NCBI RefSeq assembly: GCF_000015645.1
Contig: NC_008816.1
Coordinates: 186,001-250,000, forward strand
Source: Prochlorococcus marinus str. AS9601
GTDB taxonomy: Bacteria; Cyanobacteriota; Cyanobacteriia; PCC-6307; Cyanobiaceae
Reading direction: 5' to 3'
Length of the DNA: 64,000 nucleotides
A program made the position numbers and the translations under genes. A model generated the notes under the pieces. It did no database searches. It saw only the letters and a program-made list of their open reading frames with translations, and had not been told where the DNA came from. The first letter of the stretch is position 1. Each line of letters opens with the position of its first letter. Positions 1 to 10,699 of this stretch are shown piece after piece.

Positions 1-184
1 TGATTCAAGTTCTTTACCATCTTGTTTCGACATAACTGCGACTTTAGAAGACTCAACAATTATGGCTATCTCTCATAAAGAATATAAACATTTACATGGG
101 GTACAGTTCCATCCTGAAAGTGTGTTGACGCAATTTGGTCATAAATTAATTAGTAATTTTCTAAAAATGGCTGAAAAAAAGTAA
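1..184 (+). CDS. trpG: Anthranilate synthase component II, glutamine amidotransferase (3' end only)
   Basis: This is the last 60 codons of a class I glutamine amidotransferase; the reading frame runs in from the left edge and stops at TAA 182-184. The visible GVQFHPESVLT segment carries the His and Glu of the Cys-His-Glu triad and is characteristic of TrpG/PabA, which release ammonia from glutamine for anthranilate (tryptophan) or aminodeoxychorismate (folate) synthesis. The nucleophile cysteine lies outside the window. TrpG and a dual-role TrpG/PabA cannot be told apart from this fragment. Confidence 0.85.
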   Translation, partial: DSSSLPSCFDITATLEDSTIMAISHKEYKHLHGVQFHPESVLTQFGHKLISNFLKMAEKK

Positions 185-203
185 AATAAAAAAAAATAAT
201 ATT

Positions 204-929
204 ATGATTTCTCAAATTAAAAACTTTTTATTTTTGATACTAGTTAGCTCTTTTTTACCTACCTCATTATTGGCAAGGAACTTAGGAATAAAAAGTTTGG
301 GACATAGTAGTTTTTTAATTACTAGTGCAGATAAATCTATTCTTATAAATCCCTTTAAAGCAATAGGTTGTGCAAGTAATTTAAAGGAGCCAAAAGAAGT
401 CAACGTAGATTTTATTTTGGCTAGTTCTAGGCTTCCAGATGAAGGATATAACCCTAATGATCAATTAATGTTCGTTGAGCCAGGAATCTATCAATTTGAG
501 GATATTTTATTAAATGGAATTTCTGTACCACATGACAGAGTAGATGGAAGAAGATTTGGGATGGCAACTGTTTGGAGTTGGGAGCAGAATGATCTTAAAA
601 TTGTTCATATGGGAGGAGCTGCTGGTGATATTGATATAAACAGTCAAATTATTTTGTCTGGTCCAGATATATTGTTTATTTCAATTGGAGGAGGAATAAA
701 ATCTTACAATGGTAAAGAAGCCTCAAAAATAGTTAAGCTTCTAAAACCTAATGTAGTTATTCCTGTTCACTTTGAACGCGGCAAAAAAATTAATAAAGAA
801 TGTGATTTCTCAAATTCTGATTTATTTATCGAAAATATGAAAGATTTTAAAGTAAAATATGTTGGAAAAAATTTTCAAATAAAACCTAAAAGAATCGATC
901 AAAATACAATTTATATTTTCAGTAATTAA
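204..929 (+). CDS. Secreted metallo-beta-lactamase-fold protein lacking the HxHxDH motif
   Basis: 241 residues. Residues 1-24 look like a Sec signal peptide (hydrophobic core, then SLLA-R), so the product is probably periplasmic or in the thylakoid lumen. The GHSSFLI segment (33-39), the following INPF strand and late histidines (H110, H135, H189 in IPVHFERG) match the MBL-fold, UPF0173-like family. Where that family has its HxHxDH metal motif this protein reads ILASSRLPDE (71-80), so ordinary two-metal hydrolysis looks unlikely. It starts 19 bases after trpG and may be co-transcribed with it. It converges with hisC, overlapping it by 4 bases. Substrate unknown. Confidence 0.75.
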   Translation: MISQIKNFLFLILVSSFLPTSLLARNLGIKSLGHSSFLITSADKSILINPFKAIGCASNLKEPKEVNVDFILASSRLPDEGYNPNDQLMFVEPGIYQFEDILLNGISVPHDRVDGRRFGMATVWSWEQNDLKIVHMGGAAGDIDINSQIILSGPDILFISIGGGIKSYNGKEASKIVKLLKPNVVIPVHFERGKKINKECDFSNSDLFIENMKDFKVKYVGKNFQIKPKRIDQNTIYIFSN

Positions 930-2035
930 TTTTTTAAATCTAATATCTTGTAATTGTCCCAGAAAAAAATCATTTGTTCTTTAGTTCCAATACTAACCCT
1001 TATAGAATTACTGATATCTTTTTTGTTTTCCATACTTCTAATAAGAATACCTTTTGCTCTCATCTGTTGTATTAAGATTTTAGGATCTTTTTTTGGCCAA
1101 ATTAAGAAATAATTACCTCCACTAAAGTGAGTTCTGATTTTTGTTGATTTAAATTTATTTAAAATCCATTCCCTCGCCTTTTTTACTTCTAAAACATAAT
1201 TATCAATATATGATTTGTCTTTAAGTGCTGCTAATGCAGCTGTTATAGCAAAGCTGTTTACATCATATGGTCCTGTAACTTTATTAATGTACTGAATTAA
1301 ACTTTTATTGCCAAAAGTAAAACCTATTCTTAAACCAGCTAGACCTGCAGTTTTTGAAAGAGATTGTATTATTAGTATATTTTTATTTTTTTCAAAATCT
1401 ATCGATTTAAGAAGACTATCTCCATTAAATTTTTCATATAGTTCATCAACAACTATTAATGAATCTTTATTGATATTGGCTAAATTAATTATTTCATGAG
1501 AGCTTAGAACAGTTCCTGTTGGATTATTTGGATTGCAAATAAATATTAACTTTGGATTATGCTTTATTATTTTTTCCCTAAATTCTTCGATGGGGAATAG
1601 AAAATTTTCTCCAATGTAAGAACAACTTATTTTTTTCATTCCTCGGATTTCTGCACAAGGAGAATAGTAACCAAAAGTTGGATTTGTGGTTAGAAATATT
1701 TGATCTTTTTCTCCAAAGCAATTGAAAATTGCATTTATTGCTGCATCTGCTCCATTGAAAATTCCGATTTCATCATTACCAAATTTTCTTGAATCAAGAT
1801 ATTTATCACATAAATATTTTTTTAAAAAATTATATTCTGGATAAATTGAAATCTCATCTAATTTTATCGCTTTTAATGCCTCTAGAACCTTAGGACTTGG
1901 ACCTAAAGTATTTTCATTAAAGTCTAAGCGGAGTAAATTTCTTCTATTTTCTAAAGGTGCAGAGTAAGACTGCATATTTATTATTTCTTCTCTTGGTTTT
2001 GGGAAAAGATTATTTAATGGATCAAAATCATTCAT
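926..2035 (-). CDS. hisC: Histidinol-phosphate aminotransferase (class I/II PLP aminotransferase)
   Basis: 369 residues, normal length for HisC. It transfers an amino group from glutamate to imidazole acetol phosphate in histidine synthesis. The PLP signature is complete: FNENTLGPSP near residue 40, CNPNNPTG near 168-174, the VVDELYEKF strand near 195, and the Schiff-base lysine in QSLSKTAGLAGLRIGF (K228). The start codon overlaps the argS stop by one base (TAATG), so translation is probably coupled to argS. HisC and aromatic or CobD-like aminotransferases are related; a second, CobD-like member lies at 15774-16895. The LDFNENTLGPSP opening favours HisC. Confidence 0.8.
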   Translation of the reverse strand: MNDFDPLNNLFPKPREEIINMQSYSAPLENRRNLLRLDFNENTLGPSPKVLEALKAIKLDEISIYPEYNFLKKYLCDKYLDSRKFGNDEIGIFNGADAAINAIFNCFGEKDQIFLTTNPTFGYYSPCAEIRGMKKISCSYIGENFLFPIEEFREKIIKHNPKLIFICNPNNPTGTVLSSHEIINLANINKDSLIVVDELYEKFNGDSLLKSIDFEKNKNILIIQSLSKTAGLAGLRIGFTFGNKSLIQYINKVTGPYDVNSFAITAALAALKDKSYIDNYVLEVKKAREWILNKFKSTKIRTHFSGGNYFLIWPKKDPKILIQQMRAKGILIRSMENKKDISNSIRVSIGTKEQMIFFWDNYKILDLKN

Positions 2036-3849
2036 TACATTCTTTCTAAAGTTTCAATTCCTAAAATCTCTAAGCTTAATTTTAGTGTTTTTGCAGTTAG
2101 GTCACATAAATTAAGCCTAGAAATTTTTATATTTTTTTCTTCTTTGAGGATTGGAACTTGATCATAGAATCTATTAAAAGTCTGACATAGCTCGAACAGA
2201 TAATTGCATAATCTATTTGGCATTAAGTCTTTTTCAATAGAAATTATGACTTCATCGAACTTAAGTAATTTTCTGATAAGTTTCCACTCAGATTTATGTT
2301 CATAATTTACGTACTGAAAATCTTTAGAGTCATAAACAAAATTATTTTTTCTTTTAATTCCTAAAATTCTTACAAGTGTATATAACAAATAAGGAGCAGT
2401 ATTACCATTTAGGGAAAGCATTTTATCAAAACTAAATTGATAATTGGTAATCCTATTTTGACTTAAATCTGCATACTTAACAGCTCCTAATCCAATAATT
2501 CTTGAAGTATTTGCTATAAACTCTTCGGTCTCATAACGATCTTCATCTTCTAATCTTTTCAATAAATCTTCTTTTGCTCTTCTAACTGCTTCATTTAATA
2601 AATCTTTTAGGCGTATTGTTTTACCTTCTCTTGTCTTTAGTTTTTTGCCATCAATTCCTTGAACTAACCCAAAAGGGACATGGTCTACTTGACAATTTTC
2701 TGGGATCCATTTTGCTTTTTTTGCAACTTGAAAAACTCCAGCAAAATGATTTGCTTGCCCATGATCAGTTACATAAATAATTCTTGAAGCATCATCTCCA
2801 TTAGGAGGTTTATTGAATCTGTATCTTATAGCAGCAAGATCTGTAGTGGCATAATTAAAACCCCCATCTTTTTTTTGAATAATTAGCGGTAAAGGTTTGC
2901 CTTCTTTATTAGTCATCCCATCTAAAAATACACATTTTGCTCCTTGATCTTCTACTAATATTTTTTCTAAATTCAAATCATCAATAACTGATTTTAAGAA
3001 GGGATTATAAAAAGATTCACCTCTTTCTTCTATTTTTATTTTTAAATTTTTATAGATTTCATCAAATTCTTTCCTTGATTGATCACATAATAATTTCCAA
3101 GCTTTAATCGATTTAATATCTCCACTTTGTAACTTAACTACTTCTTCTCTAGATCTTTTTTGGAATTCAGATTCGTTATCAAATCTTTTTTTTGATTCTT
3201 TATAAAATTCAACTAAATCACTTATTTTGATCTTTCCTATTTCTTCTAGATCATTTGAATATAAATCTTTGAGCTGAGTAATAAGCATGCCAAATTGTGT
3301 TCCCCAATCACCAACATGATTGAGTCTTAATACTTCATAACCTCTTAACTCGAAAATTCTAGATATTGAGTCACCTATTATTGTTGATCTTAAATGCCCT
3401 ACATGCATTTCTTTAGCAATATTAGGGCTAGAAAAATCTACAATAACTTTATTGGATAAACCACTTTCTAAATCTTTTCTAATTAGAGGTATGCCAGCCC
3501 TATTGCATTGAATATTTGACTTAATTTCATTTATTAGAACCTCATCTTTTAATTTTATATTTATAAATCCAGGTCCAGCTATTTCTAGACTCTTACATAA
3601 TTTTGATATCCTTTTATTTTTATTTAAAAGGTTAATAAAATCATTAGAAATATCTCTTGGGTTCTTTTTATATATTTTAGATAAACTTAAACAAACATTA
3701 CATTGATAATCACCAAATTCCTCTTTTGATGATTGTGTAATTAAATTTTTTCGAAGAATTTCGAATTCTCCTTTTTTATCATTATTTTCAAGACTATCTA
3801 AAAGAGATTGTTCAAATTGTTTTGTTAATTCTTTAAAAATGATTAGCAT
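2035..3849 (-). CDS. argS: Arginyl-tRNA synthetase
   Basis: 604 residues, class I aminoacyl-tRNA synthetase that charges tRNA-Arg. The N-terminal Add-1-type domain is followed by the catalytic HIGH-type motif [16 protein letters not shown] (HVGH at 149-152). A KMSKS-like loop appears in degenerate form as [13 protein letters not shown]. The C-terminal helical anticodon-binding (DALR) domain ends in a typical [14 protein letters not shown] tail. First gene of an argS-hisC pair read leftward; nadC lies 27 bases upstream in the same direction. Nothing unusual is visible. Confidence 0.96.
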   Translation of the reverse strand: MLIIFKELTKQFEQSLLDSLENNDKKGEFEILRKNLITQSSKEEFGDYQCNVCLSLSKIYKKNPRDISNDFINLLNKNKRISKLCKSLEIAGPGFINIKLKDEVLINEIKSNIQCNRAGIPLIRKDLESGLSNKVIVDFSSPNIAKEMHVGHLRSTIIGDSISRIFELRGYEVLRLNHVGDWGTQFGMLITQLKDLYSNDLEEIGKIKISDLVEFYKESKKRFDNESEFQKRSREEVVKLQSGDIKSIKAWKLLCDQSRKEFDEIYKNLKIKIEERGESFYNPFLKSVIDDLNLEKILVEDQGAKCVFLDGMTNKEGKPLPLIIQKKDGGFNYATTDLAAIRYRFNKPPNGDDASRIIYVTDHGQANHFAGVFQVAKKAKWIPENCQVDHVPFGLVQGIDGKKLKTREGKTIRLKDLLNEAVRRAKEDLLKRLEDEDRYETEEFIANTSRIIGLGAVKYADLSQNRITNYQFSFDKMLSLNGNTAPYLLYTLVRILGIKRKNNFVYDSKDFQYVNYEHKSEWKLIRKLLKFDEVIISIEKDLMPNRLCNYLFELCQTFNRFYDQVPILKEEKNIKISRLNLCDLTAKTLKLSLEILGIETLERM

Positions 3850-3876
3850 TAATTATTCAATTATTTATCTATATAG

Positions 3877-4743
3877 TTAATTAATATAACGCATACTCAA
3901 ATCAATCCAATTACTTTTGGTGATTGAAGAACTTGTTGAAATCAAATCAATACCTTTTATTAGATATTTACTAATTTCTTCAGGGTTAATTCCAGAAACT
4001 TCTATTATCAAATTTTTATTTACTTCTTTTTTTAAGCTATTCATTGATAAATCTCTTAATTCTTGAACGTTTTTTTTGATTATTTCAGGGCTAAGTTCAT
4101 CCAATAAGACACTATCTGCTCCTGCTAATACTGCTTCTTTTGCCTGTTCGATATTCTCAGCTTCAATTATGATATGAGTTGTAAAAGGCGAATTTATTCG
4201 AATTTTTTTTACTGCATTATTAAGATTATCTGTCCATGCAATGTGATTTTCTTTTATCATAGCTGCATCGTATAATCCCATTCTATGATTGACTCCACCT
4301 CCGCATTTGAATGCATATTTTTCAAATATTCTTAAGCCAGGAGTCGTTTTCCTAGTATCTGCTAATTTTATATTTGTACCTTCTAACTTATTTACAAGAT
4401 TCTTTGTGTATGTTGATATTCCAGATAAATGCATTGCTATATTTAAGCTTATTCTTTCACTAGCTAGCAAACTTTTTGAAGGCCCATATATTTCTAAGAG
4501 TTTTTGATCTTTAACAAATTGATCTCCATCAGAGATATTAAATTTTGGACTGATTTTTAAATCAATTTTTCTAAAAATTTCTTTTATAATTTCAACCCCG
4601 CAGAATATACCCTCTTCTTTTGCAATCCAATATGCATTACCATTCTCTTCTGTAATAGAGGAACTTGTAAGATCTCCCCTACCTATATCTTCATCGATCC
4701 AATTATCAATGATTTTACTTATTATTGGAGTATTTAAATCCAC
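3877..4743 (-). CDS. nadC: Nicotinate-nucleotide pyrophosphorylase (quinolinate phosphoribosyltransferase)
   Basis: 288 residues. Converts quinolinate and PRPP to nicotinate mononucleotide in de novo NAD synthesis. Typical segments are the N-terminal EDIGRGDLTS, the ADTRKTTPGLR loop near 128-138 (phosphoribosyl and quinolinate binding), KENHI near 164, and the C-terminal VSGINPEEISKYL strand. It reads leftward after mnmE with an 82-base AT-rich gap (4744-4825) that holds no recognisable gene, and is followed by argS. Confidence 0.95.
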   Translation of the reverse strand: MDLNTPIISKIIDNWIDEDIGRGDLTSSSITEENGNAYWIAKEEGIFCGVEIIKEIFRKIDLKISPKFNISDGDQFVKDQKLLEIYGPSKSLLASERISLNIAMHLSGISTYTKNLVNKLEGTNIKLADTRKTTPGLRIFEKYAFKCGGGVNHRMGLYDAAMIKENHIAWTDNLNNAVKKIRINSPFTTHIIIEAENIEQAKEAVLAGADSVLLDELSPEIIKKNVQELRDLSMNSLKKEVNKNLIIEVSGINPEEISKYLIKGIDLISTSSSITKSNWIDLSMRYIN

Positions 4744-4825
4744 TAAACTAATAAATAATTAATTAATAAAAATTAAACTGAAGTTAGAGAATCAACTATA
4801 TATCACTATGTAATTTAACTCAAAT

Positions 4826-6208
4826 TTATTTACCAATACAAAACTTAGAAAAAATATTATCTAGAAGTTCCTCTGTTAATTCTTGACCAGTTATTTTAGA
4901 TAAGTTTTGAATTCCATCTCTCAGCTCAATTGATAACAAATCAAATGGTAATTTATTTTCAATTATTTCATCAGTATCATTTAAATTAGATAAGCAAGCA
5001 GACAAATTTGTTAGATGTCTATCGTTTAAAAATATATTGATATTTTCTACTTGTTTTAATCCGCATTTTTTTATAATTGTGTCTATTAATAATCTTTCAC
5101 CATCATTATTCTTAATACTCATAAGAATTGTGTGTTTTAACTCATTTGAATTAATATTTTTGCAATCAATTAAATCTTTTTTATTGCCCAAAATAGTAAT
5201 TAATTTTTCTTTGGGAATTTCTTGTATTATTTTTTTGTCTTCTTCATTAAATCCTTCTTCAAGACTATAAATATAAATTATAAAATCTGACTCTTTTATT
5301 TTCCCAAAACTTTTTTTAATTCCAATACTTTCAATTTGTTCATGAGTTTCTCTTATGCCAGCAGTATCAATTATTTTCATTGGAATATCATTAATAGTTA
5401 AATTAACTTCAATAACATCTCTAGTTGTTCCAGGAATATTAGTTACGATTGCTTTCTCTTTTTTCGCAAGCAAATTTAATAAAGAGCTTTTGCCAACATT
5501 TGTTTTTCCTATAAGCGCAATGGATATTCCATTGTGAATATATGAATTTCTTTTTGCATTTTCTATTAGTAATTCTATTTTTTCTTTGACTTTTTTAATG
5601 TTTTTTAGATATTTGGTGTAATCAAAATCTGTGAAGTCTTCTTCAAAATCAACTCTCGCTTCTATTTCGCAAAGTTGATTTATAAGGTCATTTTTAATAT
5701 CATCAATTTTTTTCTTTATTTCTCCTTGAACCCCGCTAAAGGCTAACTCTGCTGATCTGGCATTGCTTGCATTAATTAATTGATTAATCGACTCGGCTTG
5801 AGTAAGGTCTATTTTCCCATTAAGAAAAGCTCTTTGACTAAATTCTCCTGGGTTTGCAAGTCTAACTCTAGAATTATTAGATAATAATATCTTTAAAACT
5901 TTATTTACTATGATAATTCCGCCATGGCAATGAAGTTCAACTACATCCTCTCCTGTGAAGCTATTTGGGGATTTCATCACTAAAATTAAAACCTCATCTA
6001 TAAATTTATTTTGTTTATTTTCCTGAATAAAACCACGAAAAACTCTATGTGATTCCCATGCATATTTAGATTTAGTTTGAACAATCTTTTTGCAAGAATT
6101 TATTGCGTCTTTCCCTGATACTCTTATTATCGCAACTCCTCCCTTCCCAATACTTATAGCTGAAGCAATTGCGGCTATCGTATCTTCTGTAGTAACTATC
6201 GAATCCAT
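4826..6208 (-). CDS. mnmE: tRNA uridine-5-carboxymethylaminomethyl modification GTPase
   Basis: 460 residues, full length for MnmE/TrmE. With MnmG it modifies the wobble uridine of certain tRNAs, using a formyl-folate and GTP hydrolysis. The N-terminal folate-binding domain opens [11 protein letters not shown]; the helical domain is interrupted by the G domain with P-loop [10 protein letters not shown] (around 235), switch TTRD and DTAG, and NKKD (G4). The C-terminal FCIGK carries the family's conserved cysteine (residue 458). The gene is divergent from the DUF2062 gene, sharing a 66-base spacer. Confidence 0.95.
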   Translation of the reverse strand: MDSIVTTEDTIAAIASAISIGKGGVAIIRVSGKDAINSCKKIVQTKSKYAWESHRVFRGFIQENKQNKFIDEVLILVMKSPNSFTGEDVVELHCHGGIIIVNKVLKILLSNNSRVRLANPGEFSQRAFLNGKIDLTQAESINQLINASNARSAELAFSGVQGEIKKKIDDIKNDLINQLCEIEARVDFEEDFTDFDYTKYLKNIKKVKEKIELLIENAKRNSYIHNGISIALIGKTNVGKSSLLNLLAKKEKAIVTNIPGTTRDVIEVNLTINDIPMKIIDTAGIRETHEQIESIGIKKSFGKIKESDFIIYIYSLEEGFNEEDKKIIQEIPKEKLITILGNKKDLIDCKNINSNELKHTILMSIKNNDGERLLIDTIIKKCGLKQVENINIFLNDRHLTNLSACLSNLNDTDEIIENKLPFDLLSIELRDGIQNLSKITGQELTEELLDNIFSKFCIGK

Positions 6209-6274
6209 CTCTCGCTTTGTTATGGATAATTAAGTAAGATTATCAAGAATTTAATTTTGAAATTTTCTTTCTGA

Positions 6275-6718
6275 ATGAGATTTAAAAGAGATATTACCTA
6301 TAAGAAAATTCTATCATTATTTAGGAGTCAGAATGGAAGTCCTTTCTTTAATGCTAAAGGTTTAGCAATAGGGGTATTTAGTGGTTGCTTTCCATTTTTT
6401 GGTTTTCAGACTTTAATGGGAGTATTTTTTGCGAAAATAGCTAAGGGAAATATTGTTCTAGCTGCAATTGGTACCTGGATCAGTAACCCTTTTACTTATA
6501 TTCCACTTTATTATTTTAACTATAAAGTTGGTTCGATTTTTTTAAATAATCCTTCTAATAAAATTCTTGAAAAAAGTTTAGTTATTGATGACTTATGGAA
6601 ACAAGGTAGAATTTTTTCCTTAAAATTACTCTTAGGTTCATCTTGTGTAGGTATTTTATTAGCTTTGATTTGCGGCAGTATTGTTTTCTTTATCTACAAG
6701 ATAAAAAGTAAAAGATAG
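6275..6718 (+). CDS. DUF2062 small membrane protein
   Basis: 147 residues with at least three hydrophobic segments. The GVFSGCFPFFGFQTLMG and IGTWISNPFTYIPLYY segments are the hallmark of DUF2062, a bacterial inner-membrane family of unknown biochemical role sometimes fused to glycosyltransferases. Here it stands alone between the divergent mnmE and the convergent spoT. The 18 bases between its stop and the spoT stop hold no obvious terminator. Function is not assigned. Confidence 0.75.
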   Translation: MRFKRDITYKKILSLFRSQNGSPFFNAKGLAIGVFSGCFPFFGFQTLMGVFFAKIAKGNIVLAAIGTWISNPFTYIPLYYFNYKVGSIFLNNPSNKILEKSLVIDDLWKQGRIFSLKLLLGSSCVGILLALICGSIVFFIYKIKSKR

Positions 6719-6736
6719 ATTGATCTGATTTTAAAA

Positions 6737-9046
6737 TTAACTTTGTCCAACTCTGGCAATATCTAAAACATCTGCCATTGATTTAATTTGTTCAATTGTT
6801 TTGTGAAGTTGATTATAACTTTCAAGACCTACACAAAGATTTATAATAGCTGGTTTACCATAAGCAGTTTTAACATTGGCATCACTAACGTTTATACCTT
6901 TATCAGATAACCGCATAAGAATATCTTTGAGAACTCCAACTCGATCAATTACTTCTATTCGTAGCTGAATTGGAAACTTATTATCGCCAGTTTTATTATC
7001 TTGATTCCAACCGACAGGTAATCTTCTCTCTATTGGAATTGGTATTACATTTTCACAATCTTCCCTATGTATAGTTATCCCATGGTTGCCGAGCGACACA
7101 GTTCCGATAATATCCTCGCCTGGGAGTGGGGAACAGCATTTACCTATTCTGTAATCAAGACCTTCTATCCCGGAAATTGGTGATTTAGCTGCTGTATTAG
7201 ATTGATTAGTGGATAAATTATTATTACTTTTAAGAGATTTTGCTATTTCAGAGTCAGAATCATTTTTTACATCTTCTGTCTGTAATTTTATTTCTTCTCT
7301 TAGTCTGTTTAATACTTGATGCAAAGTTAAACCACCAAAACCAAGAGATGCAAGAAGGTCTTCAGTAGTTTTTAAATTGCATCGATTTGCAACTTTTTTC
7401 ATGGCTTCACTAGAAAGTAATGCTTCAAAACCGTTTCTACCTACTTCTTTTTCAAGTAAATCTCTACCTCTTTTAATCGTTTCATCACGATGGCTTTTCT
7501 TATACCATTGGCGAATTCTATTTTTAGCAGTTGGCGTAACTACAAAGTTCAGCCAATCCAAGCTTGGAGTAGCATTATTACTTGTTAAAATTTCTATGAA
7601 GTCACCATTTTGAAGTGCTGTAGATAATGGAGAAAGCTTTTCATTAATTCTTATTCCATTACAGTGGTTTCCAACTTCAGAATGGATTCTGTAGGCGAAA
7701 TCTATCGCGGTAGATCCTTTCCTTAAACCAACAACATCTCCTTTTGGAGTGATTACAAATACTTCTTCATCAAATAAATCTTCTTTAATTGAAGCTAAAT
7801 AATCATTATGATCCCTTTCATTACCTTCTTGTTGCCATTCTACTAATTGTCTTAGCCAATTAAATCTCTCGGCATTACTTTTAGCAGGAGAACCACCCTC
7901 TTTATATTGCCAATGAGCGGCAATACCATATTCAGCAATTTGATGCATCGAAGTAGTTCTAATTTGAACTTCAATAGGTCGATGTCTTCCAATCACAGAA
8001 GTGTGTAAGGACTGATATCCATTAGGTTTTGGTAATCCTATATAGTCTTTAAATCTACCTGGAATTGGTTTGAAAGTATCATGAACAACTGCTAAAGCTC
8101 TATAACAACTATCTGAATTGTCCACGATAATTCTTAGGGCAGCAACATCATAAATCTCGTGAAAATGCTTTTGTTGTCTTTCCATTTTGCTCCAGATGCC
8201 ATAAAGATGTTTTGGCCTTCCTGTTATTTCAAAATTTTTCAAACCCGCTGAAATCAAGTTTTCCTTCATAAGATTCAAAGTTACTTTTAATCTTTTTTCT
8301 CTATCACTTCTTTTAACGGCGATTTGATCTTTAAGATCTAGATATTCTTTAGGCTCTAGGAATTTAAAAGCTAAATCTTCTAATTCCCATTTAAATCTGT
8401 TTATTCCTAGTCGATTAGCTAATGGTGCATAAATCTCTCTTGTTTCTCTCGCTATTCTTAGTTTTTTCTCATCATTTAGCCATTCAATTGTTCTCATGTT
8501 ATGAAGTCGATCTGCAAGTTTAACTAAGACAACTCTGAAATCGCTGGCCATAGCCAAAAACATTTTCCTAAGATTTTCAGCTTGTGCTTCAGTCCTATTG
8601 TTAAAGTGAATGCCGCCTAATTTTGTTACACCCTCTACAAGTATTTTTACTTCTAATCCAAAATTTGTTTCTATTTCAGATAAATCAATGCCAGTATCTT
8701 CAACTACATCATGTAAAAGGCCTGCAGCAATAACAGATGAACTAGCGCCTATTTCTTTAAGGAGATTTGCAACAGCAACCGGGTGGATAATGTATGGTTC
8801 GCCGCTCGCACGGAATTGTCCATCATGAGCTTTATAAGCAAGTTTAAAAGCCTTTACTATAAGGTTTTGATTCTGATCATTTTCTTTATTTGATTTTTCA
8901 AAATTATGAATATCTTTAAGAAGCCAATCGGGAATGTTTATTTGATAATTCAAAGATTCACTTTCATATTTTTTATTTTCAGGCAAAATAGTTTTGGAAA
9001 CTTCAATTTCGTTTTTTTCTTTTGAATTTGCAGCTGCCTCGGACAT
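6737..9046 (-). CDS. spoT: Bifunctional (p)ppGpp synthetase/hydrolase (RelA/SpoT family)
   Basis: 769 residues with the full long-RSH architecture: an N-terminal HD hydrolase domain (HDVVEDTG at 112-119 and HPVAVANLL upstream), a nucleotidyltransferase domain (GRPKHLYGIWSKM, then YDVAALRIIVD), a TGS domain (VFVITPKGDVVGLRKGSTA, around 430) and a C-terminal ACT domain (IEVIDRVGVLKDIL). The intact HD motif argues for hydrolase activity and the synthetase segment also looks complete, so it is probably the cell's single stringent-response enzyme. It is divergent from the ABC gene, with a 54-base spacer. Confidence 0.94.
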   Translation of the reverse strand: MSEAAANSKEKNEIEVSKTILPENKKYESESLNYQINIPDWLLKDIHNFEKSNKENDQNQNLIVKAFKLAYKAHDGQFRASGEPYIIHPVAVANLLKEIGASSSVIAAGLLHDVVEDTGIDLSEIETNFGLEVKILVEGVTKLGGIHFNNRTEAQAENLRKMFLAMASDFRVVLVKLADRLHNMRTIEWLNDEKKLRIARETREIYAPLANRLGINRFKWELEDLAFKFLEPKEYLDLKDQIAVKRSDREKRLKVTLNLMKENLISAGLKNFEITGRPKHLYGIWSKMERQQKHFHEIYDVAALRIIVDNSDSCYRALAVVHDTFKPIPGRFKDYIGLPKPNGYQSLHTSVIGRHRPIEVQIRTTSMHQIAEYGIAAHWQYKEGGSPAKSNAERFNWLRQLVEWQQEGNERDHNDYLASIKEDLFDEEVFVITPKGDVVGLRKGSTAIDFAYRIHSEVGNHCNGIRINEKLSPLSTALQNGDFIEILTSNNATPSLDWLNFVVTPTAKNRIRQWYKKSHRDETIKRGRDLLEKEVGRNGFEALLSSEAMKKVANRCNLKTTEDLLASLGFGGLTLHQVLNRLREEIKLQTEDVKNDSDSEIAKSLKSNNNLSTNQSNTAAKSPISGIEGLDYRIGKCCSPLPGEDIIGTVSLGNHGITIHREDCENVIPIPIERRLPVGWNQDNKTGDNKFPIQLRIEVIDRVGVLKDILMRLSDKGINVSDANVKTAYGKPAIINLCVGLESYNQLHKTIEQIKSMADVLDIARVGQS

Positions 9047-9100
9047 TTTATATTGCTTTAGATGTATTTTATTTATGTCTAGAAAAATTTGCTATAAATC

Positions 9101-10699
9101 ATGGAAAAAAATAAAGAAAAAATTATTGTAGTTAAAAATCTTATTGTTAAATATGGTCTAAAACAGCAACCTATTATCAAAAATTTTAATTTGGAAATAG
9201 ATAGTGGAGATCATTTGGCCATAATAGGACCTTCTGGATGTGGAAAGACCACTTTTGCAAAAACATTAGTAAATATATTGCCTGCAAAGGCCTCTTCTCA
9301 AGGGTATCTATCGATTTCTAATGTAGATCCTAGGAAAATAAACAACAAAGATGCACAATTATTTAGAAGAAAGAATTTTGGATTTATTTATCAAGACTCT
9401 ATAAAAAAACTTAATCCGCTAATGAGAGTTGGGGATCATTTATATGAATTATTTAAAACACATGATCAAACTAAATCATCTTTAGCTATTAAAAAATTAG
9501 TAAGAGAAGTTTTTCAAAAAGTCGGAATTGAAGAAAGTAGACTTGATTCTTTCCCACATCAATTTAGCGGCGGAATGAGACAGAGAGTTTCTATAGCAAT
9601 GGCACTTGCTTTGAAACCTAAATTATTAATAGCTGATGAACCTACAACAAGCTTAGATACCAAAACAAGTTTTGAAATTATGCAAGAAATAATTCATCTA
9701 TGTAATGAATTTGATACAACTTTAATTCTAATTAGTCATGATATTAATCTTGCAGCAAAGTGGTGTAGAAAAGTTGCAATAATTGAAAAGGGATCGATTG
9801 TTGAAAAGGGGAATATATTAGATATTTTTCAATCACCAAAATCAGATATCGGGAAAAAGTTAGTAAATGCTTCAAAAATAGTATTAGAACCAAATACTAA
9901 AAATAATGCTCGAAATCAGGTCGTTCTTGAGGTAAATAACCTTAGACATTGGTATAAATTAAATTCTTCAATTTTCATTAATAAATGGAATAAGGCTTTA
10001 AATGAAGTTAGTTTCAAGTTATATGAGAATGAGACTCTTGGAATAGTTGGTTCTTCAGGGAGTGGTAAAAGTACATTATGTAGGGCTTTAATTGGACTTC
10101 TTAAAGTAAGAGGTGGTGAAATCAAAATTTATGATAAAAATCATGCATCGAAAAAAAATAAATCTTTTAAAAAGAACAATAAAGTGCAAATTATTTTTCA
10201 AGATCCTTTTTCAAGTTTGAACCCGAAAATGACAATTAAAAGTATTTTGGAAGATATATTTTTTATTCAAAAAATTTCAGATAAAAGAAAAATCGAAAAA
10301 GAAATAAAATTAATGTTTAGAAATTTGAATCTTCCCTTAAATAATGATTTTTTTAATTCTTATCCTAGCCAATTATCTGGTGGTCAATTGCAAAGAATTT
10401 CATTAGCCAGAGCGCTATTGTTGAAACCAAAAATTTTGATTTGTGATGAGAGCGTTAATATGTTGGATGCTTCAGTAAAAATAGAGATTCTTGAATTACT
10501 TAGAGTCTTGCAAGAAAAAATGAATTTAACGATTATCTTTATTACTCATGATTTGGGCATTGCTAAAAGATTTTGTGATAGGTTGCTAGTTATGAATCAC
10601 GGAAAGATAGTTGATGAAGGAGAAAGTTCCACAATATTCACTAAAACTCAAAACACGTATACAAAATCGCTTCTAAATTCCTCTTTGAATCTTATTTAA
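9101..10699 (+). CDS. Fused two-ATPase ABC transporter subunit, dipeptide/nickel (DppD-DppF) type
   Basis: 532 residues containing two complete ABC ATPase domains in tandem. Domain 1: Walker A GPSGCGKTT (43-51), signature FSGGMRQRV, Walker B LLIADEPTT. Domain 2: Walker A GSSGSGKST (around 315), signature LSGGQLQRI, Walker B ILICDESV, followed by a DppF-like tail. It powers uptake of a peptide or similar solute in this family. No permease or binding-protein gene lies beside it, so partners must be elsewhere. The 3' end overlaps the convergent rluD-like gene by 8 bases. Confidence 0.85.
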   Translation: MEKNKEKIIVVKNLIVKYGLKQQPIIKNFNLEIDSGDHLAIIGPSGCGKTTFAKTLVNILPAKASSQGYLSISNVDPRKINNKDAQLFRRKNFGFIYQDSIKKLNPLMRVGDHLYELFKTHDQTKSSLAIKKLVREVFQKVGIEESRLDSFPHQFSGGMRQRVSIAMALALKPKLLIADEPTTSLDTKTSFEIMQEIIHLCNEFDTTLILISHDINLAAKWCRKVAIIEKGSIVEKGNILDIFQSPKSDIGKKLVNASKIVLEPNTKNNARNQVVLEVNNLRHWYKLNSSIFINKWNKALNEVSFKLYENETLGIVGSSGSGKSTLCRALIGLLKVRGGEIKIYDKNHASKKNKSFKKNNKVQIIFQDPFSSLNPKMTIKSILEDIFFIQKISDKRKIEKEIKLMFRNLNLPLNNDFFNSYPSQLSGGQLQRISLARALLLKPKILICDESVNMLDASVKIEILELLRVLQEKMNLTIIFITHDLGIAKRFCDRLLVMNHGKIVDEGESSTIFTKTQNTYTKSLLNSSLNLI

